A stretch of 30,989 nucleotides of DNA from Ruminococcaceae bacterium UBA1320 (lineage in GTDB: Bacteria > Bacillota > Clostridia > Oscillospirales > Ethanoligenentaceae): the NCBI GenBank assembly GCA_002306975.1, contig DBTI01000267.1, positions 1 to 30,989 of the forward strand, read 5' to 3'. This document shows, piece after piece, positions 1 to 9,100 of this stretch; the first letter of the stretch is position 1, and each line of letters starts with the position of its first letter. The position numbers were made by a program, and so were the translations under genes. The notes beneath the pieces were generated by a model. That model was not told the origin of the DNA. It ran no database searches and saw only the letters and a list, made by a program, of their open reading frames with translations.

Positions 1-370
1 TGCGCTGGACGGTCTGTCCAAAGTCGGTGGGCTGGATATTGCGGGCCTTTGCGGCGTTTTCCTCGGCGGAGCAGTTTATCGTATACCGGTAATTATGGAT
101 GGCTTCATTTCAGCGGTTTCAGCGCTAATAGCGGTTCAGCTTGCGCCGCTCACTTCCGGCTTCATGATTGCAAGTCATATGAGTGGGGAGCCTGCCGGCA
201 AGCTTATGCTTGACTGCCTTTCAAAAAAGCCGCTGATAAACGCTGAAATGCGGCTTGGGGAAGGTTCGGGCGGAGTGGCGGCTCTACCGCTGCTTGATAT
301 GGCATTTGCGGTTTACCAGTCTATGTGTACCTTTGACGAGGCTAATTTTGACGCGTATCAGCCACTGTAA
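1..370 (+). CDS. cobT: Nicotinate-nucleotide--dimethylbenzimidazole phosphoribosyltransferase, C-terminal part
   Basis: This is the 3' part of CobT, cut by the window edge; the reading frame is open from base 2. The enzyme makes alpha-ribazole phosphate from nicotinate mononucleotide and 5,6-dimethylbenzimidazole for the lower ligand of cobalamin. The visible part has the family's C-terminal pattern: a Gly-rich 'GLDIAGLCGVFLGGA' stretch, 'MDGFISAVSALIA', then 'AEMRLGEGSGGVAALPLLD', which carries the conserved glutamate-bearing loop, and it ends at the usual place. cobS follows after 26 bp, which fits a nucleotide-loop assembly operon. Assignment is secure; the N-terminal half is not visible. 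Confidence 0.93.
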   Translation, partial: ALDGLSKVGGLDIAGLCGVFLGGAVYRIPVIMDGFISAVSALIAVQLAPLTSGFMIASHMSGEPAGKLMLDCLSKKPLINAEMRLGEGSGGVAALPLLDMAFAVYQSMCTFDEANFDAYQPL

Positions 371-396
371 GGGCATAATGAGAGGGGAAAGCAACA

Positions 397-1167
397 ATGG
401 ATTTCATTTACAGCTTTATCGTATCGTTCAGTATGTATTCTGCACTGCCAATGCCGCAGTTTGAGTGGAATCAGAAGAATCTGCGGTATACGCTTGTTTT
501 CTTCCCCCTTGTAGGGCTTGCAGTGGGCATGATTGATTTGTTGTGGTGGTCTCTTTGTGGCTTTTTACAGTTTAACAATATTTTATTTGCGGTGGGATTC
601 ACGGTTATCCCTGCTCTTGTGACTGGCGGAATCCATTTTGATGGATTCTGCGACACGATGGACGCCCTCGCAAGCCACGCACCGAAGATGCGGAGACTTG
701 AAATACTGAAAGATTCAAACAGCGGCGCTTTTGCGATTATTGGCCTTGCGTGCTATTTTATTGTCTATTTCGGGTTTGCATCTCAGCTTAAACCGGATTT
801 GCGGATTCTTGTCGTGTTGACAATCGCGTTCATGCTTTCGAGAACCTTAAGCGGGCTATCGATTTCATCCTTCCGGTGCGCTAAGCGCAGCGGGCTTGTC
901 TATACTTTCGCTAATGCAGCGGACAAAAGGACCGTCTGGCTACTTCTTTGTACCGTAACGGTTGTACTGATCGTCGGTGCTTTCATATGTGATTTCCCAT
1001 ATGCGGCGGCAATTATGTTCGCCTGTGCCCTGATTTTTTTATATTACCGAGCGGTGTCATACCAGTTGTTCGGGGGCATTACTGGCGACCTCGCGGGATT
1101 TTTTCTTGTACTCTGCGAGCTAACATCCCTTGCGGGGATCGTTATCGTTCAGAGTTTACCTTTTTAA
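397..1167 (+). CDS. cobS: Adenosylcobinamide-GDP ribazoletransferase (cobalamin synthase)
   Basis: CobS is an integral membrane enzyme joining alpha-ribazole (or its phosphate) to adenosylcobinamide-GDP, the last step of cobalamin assembly. The 256-residue product has the family length and several hydrophobic segments. It contains the diagnostic acidic motif 'GGIHFDGFCDTMDA' at residues 77-90, with Asp82, Asp86 and Asp89 as probable metal/substrate ligands. A purine-rich 'gagaggggaaag' precedes the ATG by a normal distance. The gene directly follows cobT and the two probably share a transcript. No cobalamin riboswitch is visible in this part, so any control would lie upstream of the window. 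Confidence 0.95.
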   Translation: MDFIYSFIVSFSMYSALPMPQFEWNQKNLRYTLVFFPLVGLAVGMIDLLWWSLCGFLQFNNILFAVGFTVIPALVTGGIHFDGFCDTMDALASHAPKMRRLEILKDSNSGAFAIIGLACYFIVYFGFASQLKPDLRILVVLTIAFMLSRTLSGLSISSFRCAKRSGLVYTFANAADKRTVWLLLCTVTVVLIVGAFICDFPYAAAIMFACALIFLYYRAVSYQLFGGITGDLAGFFLVLCELTSLAGIVIVQSLPF

Positions 1168-1509
1168 CTGTGTTTTATTGCATAAAAAATATGCAGATAA
1201 GCAGTGGAATATTTTTATCTTTTAAGGATAGAGCAACATTCGCTGGCGAGTGGCTGAAATTCCTATCTGAACCAAAGCTATAAAGTATGAGGAACATCAC
1301 TCGCATTCAACTCGGTGATAACCGTTTTATGTCAACACTCATTAATTTTAAAGCCTTTTAGAAAAGGTGTTGGCCTAAAGGTTTCGCCTGAAGTCGGAGG
1401 CTTTAATCCCATGTTGGTGACAATAAAATTAGTCGCATATGGATGTTGACTGGTATCTTGATGAACACTGGCATGGTTATTACCACTGTAACAGATCGGT
1501 CAGGGGCTA
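1168..1509. other. Gene-poor stretch with inverted repeats, unidentified
   Basis: No recognisable gene lies here. Two long-range inverted repeats are visible: GCGAGTG (1246-1252) with CACTCGC (1298-1304), and TTAAAGCC (1348-1355) with GGCTTTAA (1399-1406). The second encloses a small hairpin around 'ccttttagaaaagg'. A 23-codon frame (1439-1510) ends in TAG whose last base is the G of the next ORF's GTG start. The repeats could belong to a structured RNA or to the remnant of a mobile element, but I could not match them to a known family. Confidence 0.3.
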
Positions 1510-1761
1510 GTGGAATTCTGCGAACTGGAACTGAGCAAATATGAGGACAAATTAAAAGAGCTGACTGCGATTCCGCTAATCAGCTCCGATTATGACAAAC
1601 TACGCAATATGATTTTTGATGTAGCCGGGTTGATAAAAGGCCGACACGATTATATTTATTTCTTCCCGATTGGCGCGCTCAACAACATGGTGCTGGTGCC
1701 GATTTATCAGGAAAATATGGAAGATGTATCAAAAATTTTTTTAAGCTTTAAAACTTTTTGA
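1510..1761 (+). CDS. Small hypothetical protein (83 aa), possibly a gene remnant
   Basis: This is an open frame from GTG with an AGGGG-like ribosome site four bases upstream, encoding 83 residues. The product is acidic at its start and predicted soluble, with no motif I recognise. The GTG overlaps the stop of an upstream 23-codon frame, so this may be the 3' part of a decayed gene rather than an intact one. It lies 39 bp before the ECF sigma factor gene. Whether it belongs to that operon is unclear. Confidence 0.35.
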   Translation: MEFCELELSKYEDKLKELTAIPLISSDYDKLRNMIFDVAGLIKGRHDYIYFFPIGALNNMVLVPIYQENMEDVSKIFLSFKTF

Positions 1762-1800
1762 TAATTGATTACGTTATATTATGTGTAAGGCGGTGATGAT

Positions 1801-2352
1801 GTGCCAACAGACGAGGAATTGATTGCCGAAATATTGAAGGGCAGTCAGGCGGCAATGGAAGTGCTTGTGAAACGGTATTATAAAACAGCCTTTGCATTCA
1901 TTTATCGCAAGCTGGGCGACTATCACACTGCATATGATCTGACACAGGAAGTTTTTATCAGGGTACTCAAGGCATTGCAGTCTTATCGTGAAAGCAGCCG
2001 CTTCGAGCATTGGTTGATGAAAATCACAGTCAATTGCTGTCGTGATTATTTTCGAAGCCGTGAATTTGCTGAAAAAAACTGTTCCGCTGAATTTGAAGAT
2101 ACATATGCGCAATTAAACGTTACCGACCTCTTTCAGGAATCTTTATCAAGGCAGGAAATAAAGGATGCCATTCTGTCTCTTCCGGAAGAGCAAAAAGAAA
2201 CTGTGATCTTATATTTTTGTAACGGGTATAAGATAAGAGAAATTTCGAAATTGATGAGTGTAAAAGAGTCTACGGTAAAATCCCGGCTGCATCAGGCATC
2301 CATGAAATTAAGAAAAATTTTATCTGGAGGTGAATATGGTGAAAAGCAGTAG
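1801..2352 (+). CDS. RNA polymerase ECF-type sigma factor
   Basis: This 183-residue protein has the ECF sigma-70 layout. Region 2 (about residues 22-90) contains the -10-binding pattern 'AYDLTQEVFIRVLKALQSY' and 'RFEHWLMKITVNCCRDYFR'. Region 4 (about 128-178) ends in a helix-turn-helix, 'GYKIREISKLMSVKESTVKSRLHQ'. It starts at GTG, with 'aaggcggtg' upstream as ribosome site. Its 3' end overlaps the next gene, a membrane protein. It then precedes an ABC ATPase and permease, so it probably controls this same operon and perhaps an envelope-stress or antimicrobial-peptide response. No classical zinc-finger anti-sigma gene is visible. The family call is firm; the regulon is inference. Confidence 0.93.
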   Translation: MPTDEELIAEILKGSQAAMEVLVKRYYKTAFAFIYRKLGDYHTAYDLTQEVFIRVLKALQSYRESSRFEHWLMKITVNCCRDYFRSREFAEKNCSAEFEDTYAQLNVTDLFQESLSRQEIKDAILSLPEEQKETVILYFCNGYKIREISKLMSVKESTVKSRLHQASMKLRKILSGGEYGEKQ

Positions 2353-3133
2353 CGAAAACAGTAAATCTTCCGAACAGCTTTATCCTATCCTTCAGGAATA
2401 CTATGTACCTTATCCTGCTGAAGATCAAATTGAAAATACGATTGAGAGTCTGCGCCAATATGTTCCGGCTACAAGGAAAAGCGTATTCGTCCGTTATCAA
2501 AATCTGACGAAGCTGGTCAAGGATGCCGCCATCAGTATAAATTTTATGGGAATCTCCTATTGGGTCGTAACCTTGCTCCTGTATGCAATGGGCTATGTTG
2601 CTTTAGTGAGTCTTCCCGGCGATGCATATCAGTTAATTTTTGTACTTGCTCCAATCCCTGTTATACTCGGGCTGCTGCAAGTATTCCGGGGGCGTGAAGA
2701 AAATGTTACGGAGCTGGAACTCGCCTGTAAAATTACTCCACAGGAGATTGTTATATCCAAAATTCTCGTAATCTGTGCGTATAATGCCATTCTTAATCTG
2801 GCCCTCTCAACGATTCTATCCTTTCAAAGCCCTTTCATCATCTTATGGAAGATGACTCTGCTGTGGCTTATGCCTATGATTTTCACAGGAAGTATTGCAC
2901 TTTGGTTTTGCTCAAAGGTCAAAGGGTCTTACTCCATGCTACTGTCATTGATTTTCTGGGTACTTTCTTCCTTTGTTTTGGTATCTCAGGAACAGCTGTT
3001 TGAAAAGGTCATCAACTTGAATCCCTGGCTTTTGGCAGCGTTCATTTGTATCGGCATCGGTGTTTTCGCAGCGCAGATCGTTAAAATTAAAAATCGCTAT
3101 TTTTTCGAGAGGAGTGTTTCAACATGGAACTGA
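2336..3133 (+). CDS. Six-helix membrane protein of an ECF/ABC module, possible anti-sigma or permease subunit
   Basis: The start is set at ATG 2336, five bases after GGAGG (2326-2330); the longer GTG at 2330 overlaps the ribosome site itself. The start lies inside the end of the sigma gene, implying coupled translation. The product has a hydrophilic N-terminal segment of about 65 residues, without a CxxC or HxxxCxxC zinc motif, followed by about six hydrophobic segments. This resembles membrane-bound regulators or ABC-2-like subunits found next to ECF factors in Clostridia. The cytoplasmic N-terminus could bind the sigma factor, which would make it the missing anti-sigma, but no motif proves this. 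Confidence 0.7.
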   Translation: MVKSSSENSKSSEQLYPILQEYYVPYPAEDQIENTIESLRQYVPATRKSVFVRYQNLTKLVKDAAISINFMGISYWVVTLLLYAMGYVALVSLPGDAYQLIFVLAPIPVILGLLQVFRGREENVTELELACKITPQEIVISKILVICAYNAILNLALSTILSFQSPFIILWKMTLLWLMPMIFTGSIALWFCSKVKGSYSMLLSLIFWVLSSFVLVSQEQLFEKVINLNPWLLAAFICIGIGVFAAQIVKIKNRYFFERSVSTWN

Positions 3134-4014
3134 TGATTGAAAATCTCTCTAAGCAATATAAGGATAAATGGGCAGTTAATCATTTTTCGGTTTCAATCAA
3201 CCAGGGCGTTTATGGCCTTTTAGGGCCGAATGGTGCCGGAAAATCAACACTGATGCGTATGATGGCTGATATTTTAAAGCCTACAGCAGGCCGGATATTG
3301 CTCGATGAGCGAGACATCCACCTGATGGGCGACGAGTATCGGGATATGCTCGGCTATCTGCCCCAGAATTTTGGCGCTTATAAAAATTTTACGGTACACC
3401 GGTTTCTTCTTTACATAGCTGCGTTAAAGGGGATTGGACGAAAAGCAGCAGAACAAAAAATCGACCGGCTGCTGAAATTCGTAAATCTTGAAGATGTAAA
3501 ATCAAAAAAAATCCGCGCCCTTTCGGGAGGAATGAAACAGCGGATCGGCATTGCTCAGGCATTGCTGAACGACCCTTCAATTCTGATTCTCGACGAGCCT
3601 ACCAGTGGCCTTGACCCTAATGAGCGAGTCCGTTTCCGCAACCTGCTTTCAGAAATCTCATCTGAAAAGATAGTACTTCTGTCAACACATATCGTTTCTG
3701 ATGTTGAATATATCGCGAAAGATGTTATCGTGATGAAGCAGGGTCAGCTTTTACGACAGGCGCCGTCCGCCGAACTCGCGCAGGAAATAAAGGGCAAGGT
3801 GTGGAGTGTCCGGATTCCCGAAATCCGTCTGGCGGAGTTAAAGCAGAAATATGTAATCGGAAATATCCTGCGCCATCAAAACGGCATTGAGGTACGAGTG
3901 CTTTCGGAAGAAGCGCCGCTGCCGGACGCTGTGGCCGTTGACCCCGATCTTGAAGATTACTATCTTTATCATTTTGGCGAGGAGGCTGGTCGTAATGGAA
4001 CTTTTTCGGCATGA
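3124..4014 (+). CDS. ABC transporter ATP-binding protein (ABC-2 type exporter)
   Basis: This 296-residue ATPase has all the standard motifs: Walker A 'GPNGAGKST' at residues 34-42, Q-loop 'LPQNFG', signature 'LSGGMKQR', Walker B 'ILILDEPTSGLDP', and the switch histidine in 'LLSTHIV'. The C-terminal extension of about 80 residues is typical of drug, bacteriocin or antibiotic exporters (CcmA/BcrA-like). It overlaps the upstream membrane gene by 10 bp and the downstream permease by 20 bp, so the three form one translationally coupled unit. Cargo cannot be told from sequence; self-protection against peptides or envelope stress is likely from the ECF context. Confidence 0.92.
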   Translation: MELMIENLSKQYKDKWAVNHFSVSINQGVYGLLGPNGAGKSTLMRMMADILKPTAGRILLDERDIHLMGDEYRDMLGYLPQNFGAYKNFTVHRFLLYIAALKGIGRKAAEQKIDRLLKFVNLEDVKSKKIRALSGGMKQRIGIAQALLNDPSILILDEPTSGLDPNERVRFRNLLSEISSEKIVLLSTHIVSDVEYIAKDVIVMKQGQLLRQAPSAELAQEIKGKVWSVRIPEIRLAELKQKYVIGNILRHQNGIEVRVLSEEAPLPDAVAVDPDLEDYYLYHFGEEAGRNGTFSA

Positions 4015-5140
4015 ATTATACAAGGTGTTTTGTAGGAAAACGGTCTGGATCGGTTTGCTGTTTGTAATAATCCTGGTTTGCTTCTCTTCTTATATGCAGG
4101 CTTCCCAGCTCACCAACACATATGGTAACATGAGAGAGTATTACAACAATCTTTATAAAGGGAAAGAAGGCTCTGTCAGCGACAGCCTAAAGCAGGCAGC
4201 AAAAAGCTGGATAGAGAAAAATGGTGAAAATTATCAAGCAAAATTTATAACCAATCAGACATCGGTTCAGGAAAACCGTGAATACGGTTTTTATTCTCAG
4301 GTTCTTAATCCGGATTATCTTACGAAAAACACGCAGGATGAAATTGCAAAGCTGAAAAATGATACAAAAACAGCAAACAGCAGTTACAACGTCAGCAAAG
4401 ACAACTCACAGATAAAAATACTTCAAAATTTGCAAGCTCCGGGATTGTATTTTACCCTGTCTTTGCTTAATGACCTTGATTTCCCAGAGGGACTCGGATT
4501 TGTAGTAATGGGAATACTGGTGCTCCTTGGAATTTCACCGGTTTTTTCCGATGAATATTCCTCAAATGCAGATTCACTAATACTAAGTTCTAAAAAAGGC
4601 AGAAGAAGCGTTGTGACGGCGAAAATCCTGTCAACAACCGTTTATTGCGTTTTCGTCGCTGCCATCGTGCTCCTTATGTATTCTTCGGTGCAGGCGGCTG
4701 TCCTGGGAATACAGGGCTTAAATGCACCTTTACAGTTGGGCTTTATAAATTCACCGTATTCTTTAACGTTTGGCGGATATCTTGCGCTGCAAGGTAGTTT
4801 ATGCGCAGTTGCTTGTGTCTTTTTCGGAATGCTTGTCCTTCTTGTATCGTCTGTTTCTTCCAACGTGCTGATACCGTTTTTTATATGTGGATTTCTGTTT
4901 GCATCTACGGCCTTTATTAAATCCATAGGAACCGCAGTACCGCAGGCCCTGATAACATTTTCCGATTTCAGTTACACAGAATTAATGCGTGTCAAAGGAC
5001 TGGTTGAGTCATTTAAAGCTTATGACATTTTAGGTCATCCGGTATTATATTTAAATTTAATTTTAATTTCATATTTTATGATTACCGCAGTCCTGATCTT
5101 CTTGACCTATCGGATATTCCATTGCCGGCAAGTTAAATAG
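3995..5140 (+). CDS. ABC-2 type permease
   Basis: The start is placed at ATG 3995, behind 'gaggagg' (about 3978-3984); a longer frame reaching back to 3887 would sit inside the ATPase gene. The 381-residue product begins with 'MELFRHELYKVFCRKTVWIG', the typical amphipathic start plus first membrane helix of ABC-2 permeases. A large extracytoplasmic loop of about 140 residues follows, rich in Asn, Gln and Lys, then five more membrane segments. This is the architecture of linearmycin/lantibiotic-type exporters. It is the last gene of the ECF operon and is followed by a terminator. Confidence 0.88.
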   Translation: MELFRHELYKVFCRKTVWIGLLFVIILVCFSSYMQASQLTNTYGNMREYYNNLYKGKEGSVSDSLKQAAKSWIEKNGENYQAKFITNQTSVQENREYGFYSQVLNPDYLTKNTQDEIAKLKNDTKTANSSYNVSKDNSQIKILQNLQAPGLYFTLSLLNDLDFPEGLGFVVMGILVLLGISPVFSDEYSSNADSLILSSKKGRRSVVTAKILSTTVYCVFVAAIVLLMYSSVQAAVLGIQGLNAPLQLGFINSPYSLTFGGYLALQGSLCAVACVFFGMLVLLVSSVSSNVLIPFFICGFLFASTAFIKSIGTAVPQALITFSDFSYTELMRVKGLVESFKAYDILGHPVLYLNLILISYFMITAVLIFLTYRIFHCRQVK

Positions 5141-5148
5141 AGATGAAC

Positions 5149-5204
5149 GACGGTTGATGTTATGAACATTTTTCGAGGAATGTACAAATATCAGCCGTCA
5201 TTTT
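5149..5204 (+). terminator. Terminator after ECF/ABC operon
   Basis: GACGGTTGAT (5149-5158) pairs with ATCAGCCGTC (5190-5199), with one G-U pair, enclosing a second small hairpin. It is followed by 'attttc'. The U-run is short, so efficiency is uncertain, but its position nine bases after the permease stop fits. Confidence 0.55.
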
Positions 5205-5731
5205 CTATGCCTAGCCCCTTTATTCATGCGGATTTAGGCATTTCTGTTTTAGAAGATCAGTTTTCTGTCTATTGCATAAAACTTAAAATTCAAGCCTCTG
5301 ACTTACGTTCTGCATAAGCCGATTTAACCGTAGCAGTAATTAATTGTGTGCTAAGCCTTTGTGAAACCTTATAGGCTATGCGTAATAAAAGGCCTACCTG
5401 AAGGATCTGCCAATATTAAAAAGTATACACCACTTAGGAAAAAGATGATTAACTATAAGGACGAGTGGGATAAAAATATGTTCATTGATTTTGGCTGACA
5501 TATGTATTTTGATGAAATAACACAAGCCAAAATCCTTTTCAAACACATTCTAATAAAAAGAACACATTTGTCGTTAAACAAAACCTTTTCATCCGATTGT
5601 CTAAGTATATAAATGGTGGCTAAATAGGAATCCGATTTTCCTGTCACGATACCGATCTATGTTTGGGGACAAATCTATCAAAAATGACTCTAAAAAAACT
5701 TTATCAAACAGCAATGCCTGCAAATTAAACA
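5205..5731. other. Gene-free AT-rich stretch
   Basis: I see no supportable gene here. A 64-codon minus-strand frame (5453-5647) has no ribosome site and no recognisable motif. The segment around 5280-5400 shows short in-frame stretches broken by stops, which could be the remains of a decayed gene, without recognisable similarity. Confidence 0.3.
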
Positions 5732-5760
5732 TTGACAAACTCAAACTTTCATGATACCCT
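5732..5760 (+). promoter_or_regulatory. Probable promoter of the tRNA-like remnant
   Basis: TTGACA (5732-5737) is separated by 17 bp from TACCCT (5755-5760). The -35 is perfect and the -10 is weak. Transcription would start just before the tRNA-like segment. Confidence 0.4.
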
Positions 5761-5766
5761 ATATGT

Positions 5767-5833
5767 ATAGGTTTGGTAGAACGTAGCCCTCATAACCCGA
5801 AGGATATAGGTTCAAATCCTATCTTCGCAACCA
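5767..5833 (+). pseudogene. 5'-truncated initiator tRNA (fMet, CAT) remnant
   Basis: The segment matches the 3' three-quarters of a bacterial initiator tRNA. It has the D-loop part 'GGTAG', anticodon loop 'CTCATAA' followed by 'CCCGAAGG', a perfect T arm (ATAGG, TTCAAAT, CCTAT), then the 3' acceptor strand CTTCGCA, discriminator A and encoded CCA ending at 5833. No complementary 5' acceptor strand (about TGCGAAG) occurs upstream. The anticodon stem GGG/CCC typical of initiator tRNA is broken here (GCC against CCC). It is therefore not a functional tRNA. It could be an attachment-site scar from an element that once inserted at the tRNA, or a transcribed tRNA-like RNA. Confidence 0.65.
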
Positions 5834-5840
5834 TGACAAA

Positions 5841-5871
5841 GCCGTAGCCCACCAAGGGTTGCGGTTTTTTG
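5841..5871 (+). terminator. Intrinsic terminator behind the tRNA remnant
   Basis: 'CCGTAGCCC' pairs with 'GGGTTGCGG' (nine pairs, two of them G-U) around the loop 'accaa', followed by TTTTTT. It completes a promoter/RNA/terminator unit with the tRNA remnant. Confidence 0.7.
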
Positions 5872-5984
5872 TTACGCATTCGCAAAGCCCAGAAATTCGT
5901 TTTGATAGATGATAGAATCATCTAAGTAAAGTTCTGCAAAAAGCAATATTGATTAAGACTGTTAGCTAAACACAATGAAGATAT

Positions 5985-6069
5985 TGAAATATTCAATACA
6001 TAGTTTATCTGTTTCTGAAACGTCAGAAAATACTACGTTTTTGATGAATCTATAAGGAAAAATTTCCTT
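5985..6069. promoter_or_regulatory. Three palindromes upstream of the PFOR promoter
   Basis: TATTGA-AATAT-TCAATA lies near 5985-6001. TTTCTGA-aacg-TCAGAAA is at 6012-6029. AAGGAAA-aa-TTTCCTT is at 6054-6069. The arms of all three are perfect. The first is loosely like a Rex redox-repressor box, which would suit a PFOR gene, but the match is partial. All could be operators, or stems if transcription begins further upstream. Confidence 0.35.
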
Positions 6070-6099
6070 TGTAGTAATTAATAAACTGATTGAGTTACC

Positions 6100-6128
6100 T
6101 TTACAAAATCTAAAATTAATGGTAAAAT
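6100..6128 (+). promoter_or_regulatory. Probable PFOR promoter
   Basis: TTTACA (6100-6105), a 17 bp spacer and TAAAAT (6123-6128) give a good sigma-A type promoter about 70 bp before the PFOR start codon. Confidence 0.5.
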
Positions 6129-6134
6129 TAATGT
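6111..6134 (+). repeat. 12-bp tandem duplication in the PFOR promoter
   Basis: 'taaaattaatgg' (6111-6122) is followed directly by 'taaaattaatgt' (6123-6134). The duplication places two TAAAAT boxes 12 bp apart; the second has the better spacing to TTTACA. Confidence 0.7.
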
Positions 6135-6152
6135 CGATTATTTGGGCAATAT

Positions 6153-6186
6153 GCCTTTTAATAATATAAGCCTTTTAATAATATAG
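6153..6186 (+). repeat. 17-bp tandem duplication in the PFOR leader
   Basis: 'gccttttaataatataa' (6153-6169) is followed by 'gccttttaataatatag' (6170-6186). The second copy runs into the AGGAGG ribosome site, so the duplication lengthens the AU-rich leader directly before it. Confidence 0.75.
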
Positions 6187-6198
6187 GAGGAATTGAAA

Positions 6199-9100
6199 AT
6201 GTCTAGATCTAAACAATCTATGGATGGTAATACAGCTGCTGCACATGTAGCATATGCGTATACCGAAGTAGCGGGTATCTATCCAATCACACCGTCAAGC
6301 CCAATGGCTGACAGTGTAGACCAATGGGCTGCCGCAGGGCAGGAAAACATATTTGGCAACAAGGTAAAAGTTGTTGAAATGCAGTCTGAAGCAGGCGCTG
6401 CAGGAACTGTTCATGGTTCACTTGCGGCCGGAGCACTTACGACAACATTTACAGCTTCACAGGGTCTTCTTCTGATGATCCCCAATATGTACAAGATTGC
6501 TGGTGAGCAGCTTCCTTGCGTATTTGATGTATCTGCTCGTACAGTTTCTTCACATTCACTTAACATCTTTGGTGATCATAGTGACGTATATGCTTGCCGC
6601 CAGACAGGTTTCGCTATGTTAGCTGAAACAAATCCACAGGAAGTTATGGACTTAAGCCCTGTTGCACATCTTGCTGCACTCGAAGGAAAGGTTCCTTTCC
6701 TTAATTTCTTTGACGGATTCCGTACATCTCATGAAATTCAAAAAATTGAAAAATGGGATTATGCCGATTTAAAAGAAATGTGCAACATGGATGCTGTTAA
6801 AGCATTCCGTAAGCATGCATTAAACCCGGAACGCCCGGCTATGCGTGGTTCTCATGAAAATGGAGACGTTTTCTTCCAGCATCGTGAAGCTTGTAACACA
6901 GTTTACGATGAATTACCGGCTGTTGTTGAAAAATACATGGCAAAGGTAAATGAAAAATTAGGTACTAATTATGATTTGTTCAACTACTACGGAGCTCCTG
7001 ATGCTGACCGCGTCATCATTGCTATGGGCTCTTTCTGCGACGTACTTGAAGAAGTTGTTGACTACTTAACTGCTGCAGGCGAGAAAGTCGGACTGATTAA
7101 AGTTCGTTTATATCGTCCATGGGTTTCCAAAGGACTTCTTAAAGTTCTTCCTAAGACCGTTAAGAAGCTTGCTGTTCTTGACCGTACAAAGGAGCCAGGC
7201 GCGTTAGGCGATCCTTTATACCTTGATGTTGCTGCAACACTTCGTGAAGCAGGGTTGAATGATATCATTCTTACAAACGGCCGTTATGGTCTTGGATCAA
7301 AGGATACTCCTCCATCGTCTGCATTTGCTGTATATACAGAATTGAAGAAAGATGCTCCTAAGTCACGTTTCACACTTGGTATCGTTGATGACGTTACGAA
7401 CCTAAGCTTACCGGAAGTTAAGCCGGCTCCTATTACATCTGCCGCAGGTACAGTGGAATGTAAATTCTGGGGTCTTGGTGGTGACGGTACGGTAGGTGCT
7501 AACAAAAATTCTACAAAAATCATCGGTGACCATACAGATAAATATATCCAGGCATATTTCCAGTATGACTCTAAGAAGACTGGTGGTATCACAATTTCCC
7601 ATCTTCGTTTTGGTGACAAGCCAATTAAGAGCCCCTATTATATAAATCAAGCTGACTTTGTTGCATGCCACAATCCATCCTATGTTGTTAAAGGATTCAA
7701 GATGGTCCAGGATGTTAAGCCGGGCGTAATCTCCATGATTAACTGCCAGTGGTCTGACGGGGAACTTGATTCTAAATTAAACGCTGCCGCAAAGAAATAC
7801 ATAGCTGATAACAACATTCAGTTATACACAATCAATGCTATTGATAAAGCTGTTGAAATTGGCATGGGCAAACGTACCAATACAATTCTTCAGTCTGCAT
7901 TCTTCAAATTGGCAAAAGTTATGCCGATTGATGATGCTGTTAGTTTTATGAAAGCTGCTGCAAAGAAATCCTATGGCAAAAAGGGCGACGCGATTGTAGA
8001 AATGAACTACAAAGCCATTGATGCCGGTGTAGACGCTATTCATAAAGTTGAGGTCCCGGCTTCATGGGCTAAACCAGAAGCAGATGCTCCGGCTGCAGAA
8101 ATTTCAGGCCTTCCGGAAACAGTTGCAATGGTTAAGAATCTCATGAATCCTATCGCATTAATGGATGGCGACAGCCTTCCTGTATCTGCATTCAAAGATA
8201 ACGCGGACGGACAATTCGAACTTGGTGCTTCTGCATACGAAAAACGTGGTACAGCGGTATTGGTTCCTGATTGGGATGCAGGAAAATGTATTCAGTGCAA
8301 TAACTGTTCATTTGTATGCTCACATGCTACAATTCGTCCGTTTATGTTAAACGCAGATGAAGTAAAAGCAGCTCCTGCTAATATCAAGCTTGCTGATATG
8401 AAGCCGAAGGCTGGCGAATACAAATATACAATGAGCGTAACTCCGCTTGATTGTATGGGATGCGGCGAATGCGTTACTGTATGTCCTACAAAGGCTATCA
8501 CTATGGTACCACAGGAAACTCAGTTAGACGAGCAGCCGGTATTTGATTACTTAGTTGCTAACGTCGGCAAGAAACCTGGAATGCCGGCTGATACTACAGT
8601 TAAGGGTTCTCAGTTTAATCAGCCTCTTCTTGAGTTCTCAGGAAGCTGTGCAGGATGTGCTGAAACATCTTACGCTCGTTTAATCACACAGCTCTTTGGT
8701 GAGCATATGTATATTTCAAATGCTACAGGCTGTTCATCTATCTGGGGCGGTCCTGCTGCAACCTGCCCATATACAGTGAACAAAGATACCAAAATGGGCC
8801 CGGCATGGGCGAACTCCTTATTTGAAGACAATGCGGAGCATGGATTTGGTATGTATCTTGGACAGAAGGTTCTTCGCGAACAGGCTATCGCTAAAGCTGA
8901 GAAAGTAGCCGCTTCTGAAAAAGCATCTGCCGAATTGAAAGCTGCTTTTGCAAAGTTTGAGTCGACAAAAGAAAATACCAGGGAGAACACAGCCGATACA
9001 GATGTATTAGTAGCTGAGCTTGAAAAAGTAGCTGCTGCCGGCTGCCCGGATGCTAAAGAAGTTCTTGAGAAGAAACAGTACCTCGCTAAGAAATCCGTAT

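Noticed and set aside
5453..5647. 64-codon minus-strand frame in the gap before PFOR
   Set aside because: No ribosome site, no motif, and AT-rich sequence where such frames occur by chance.
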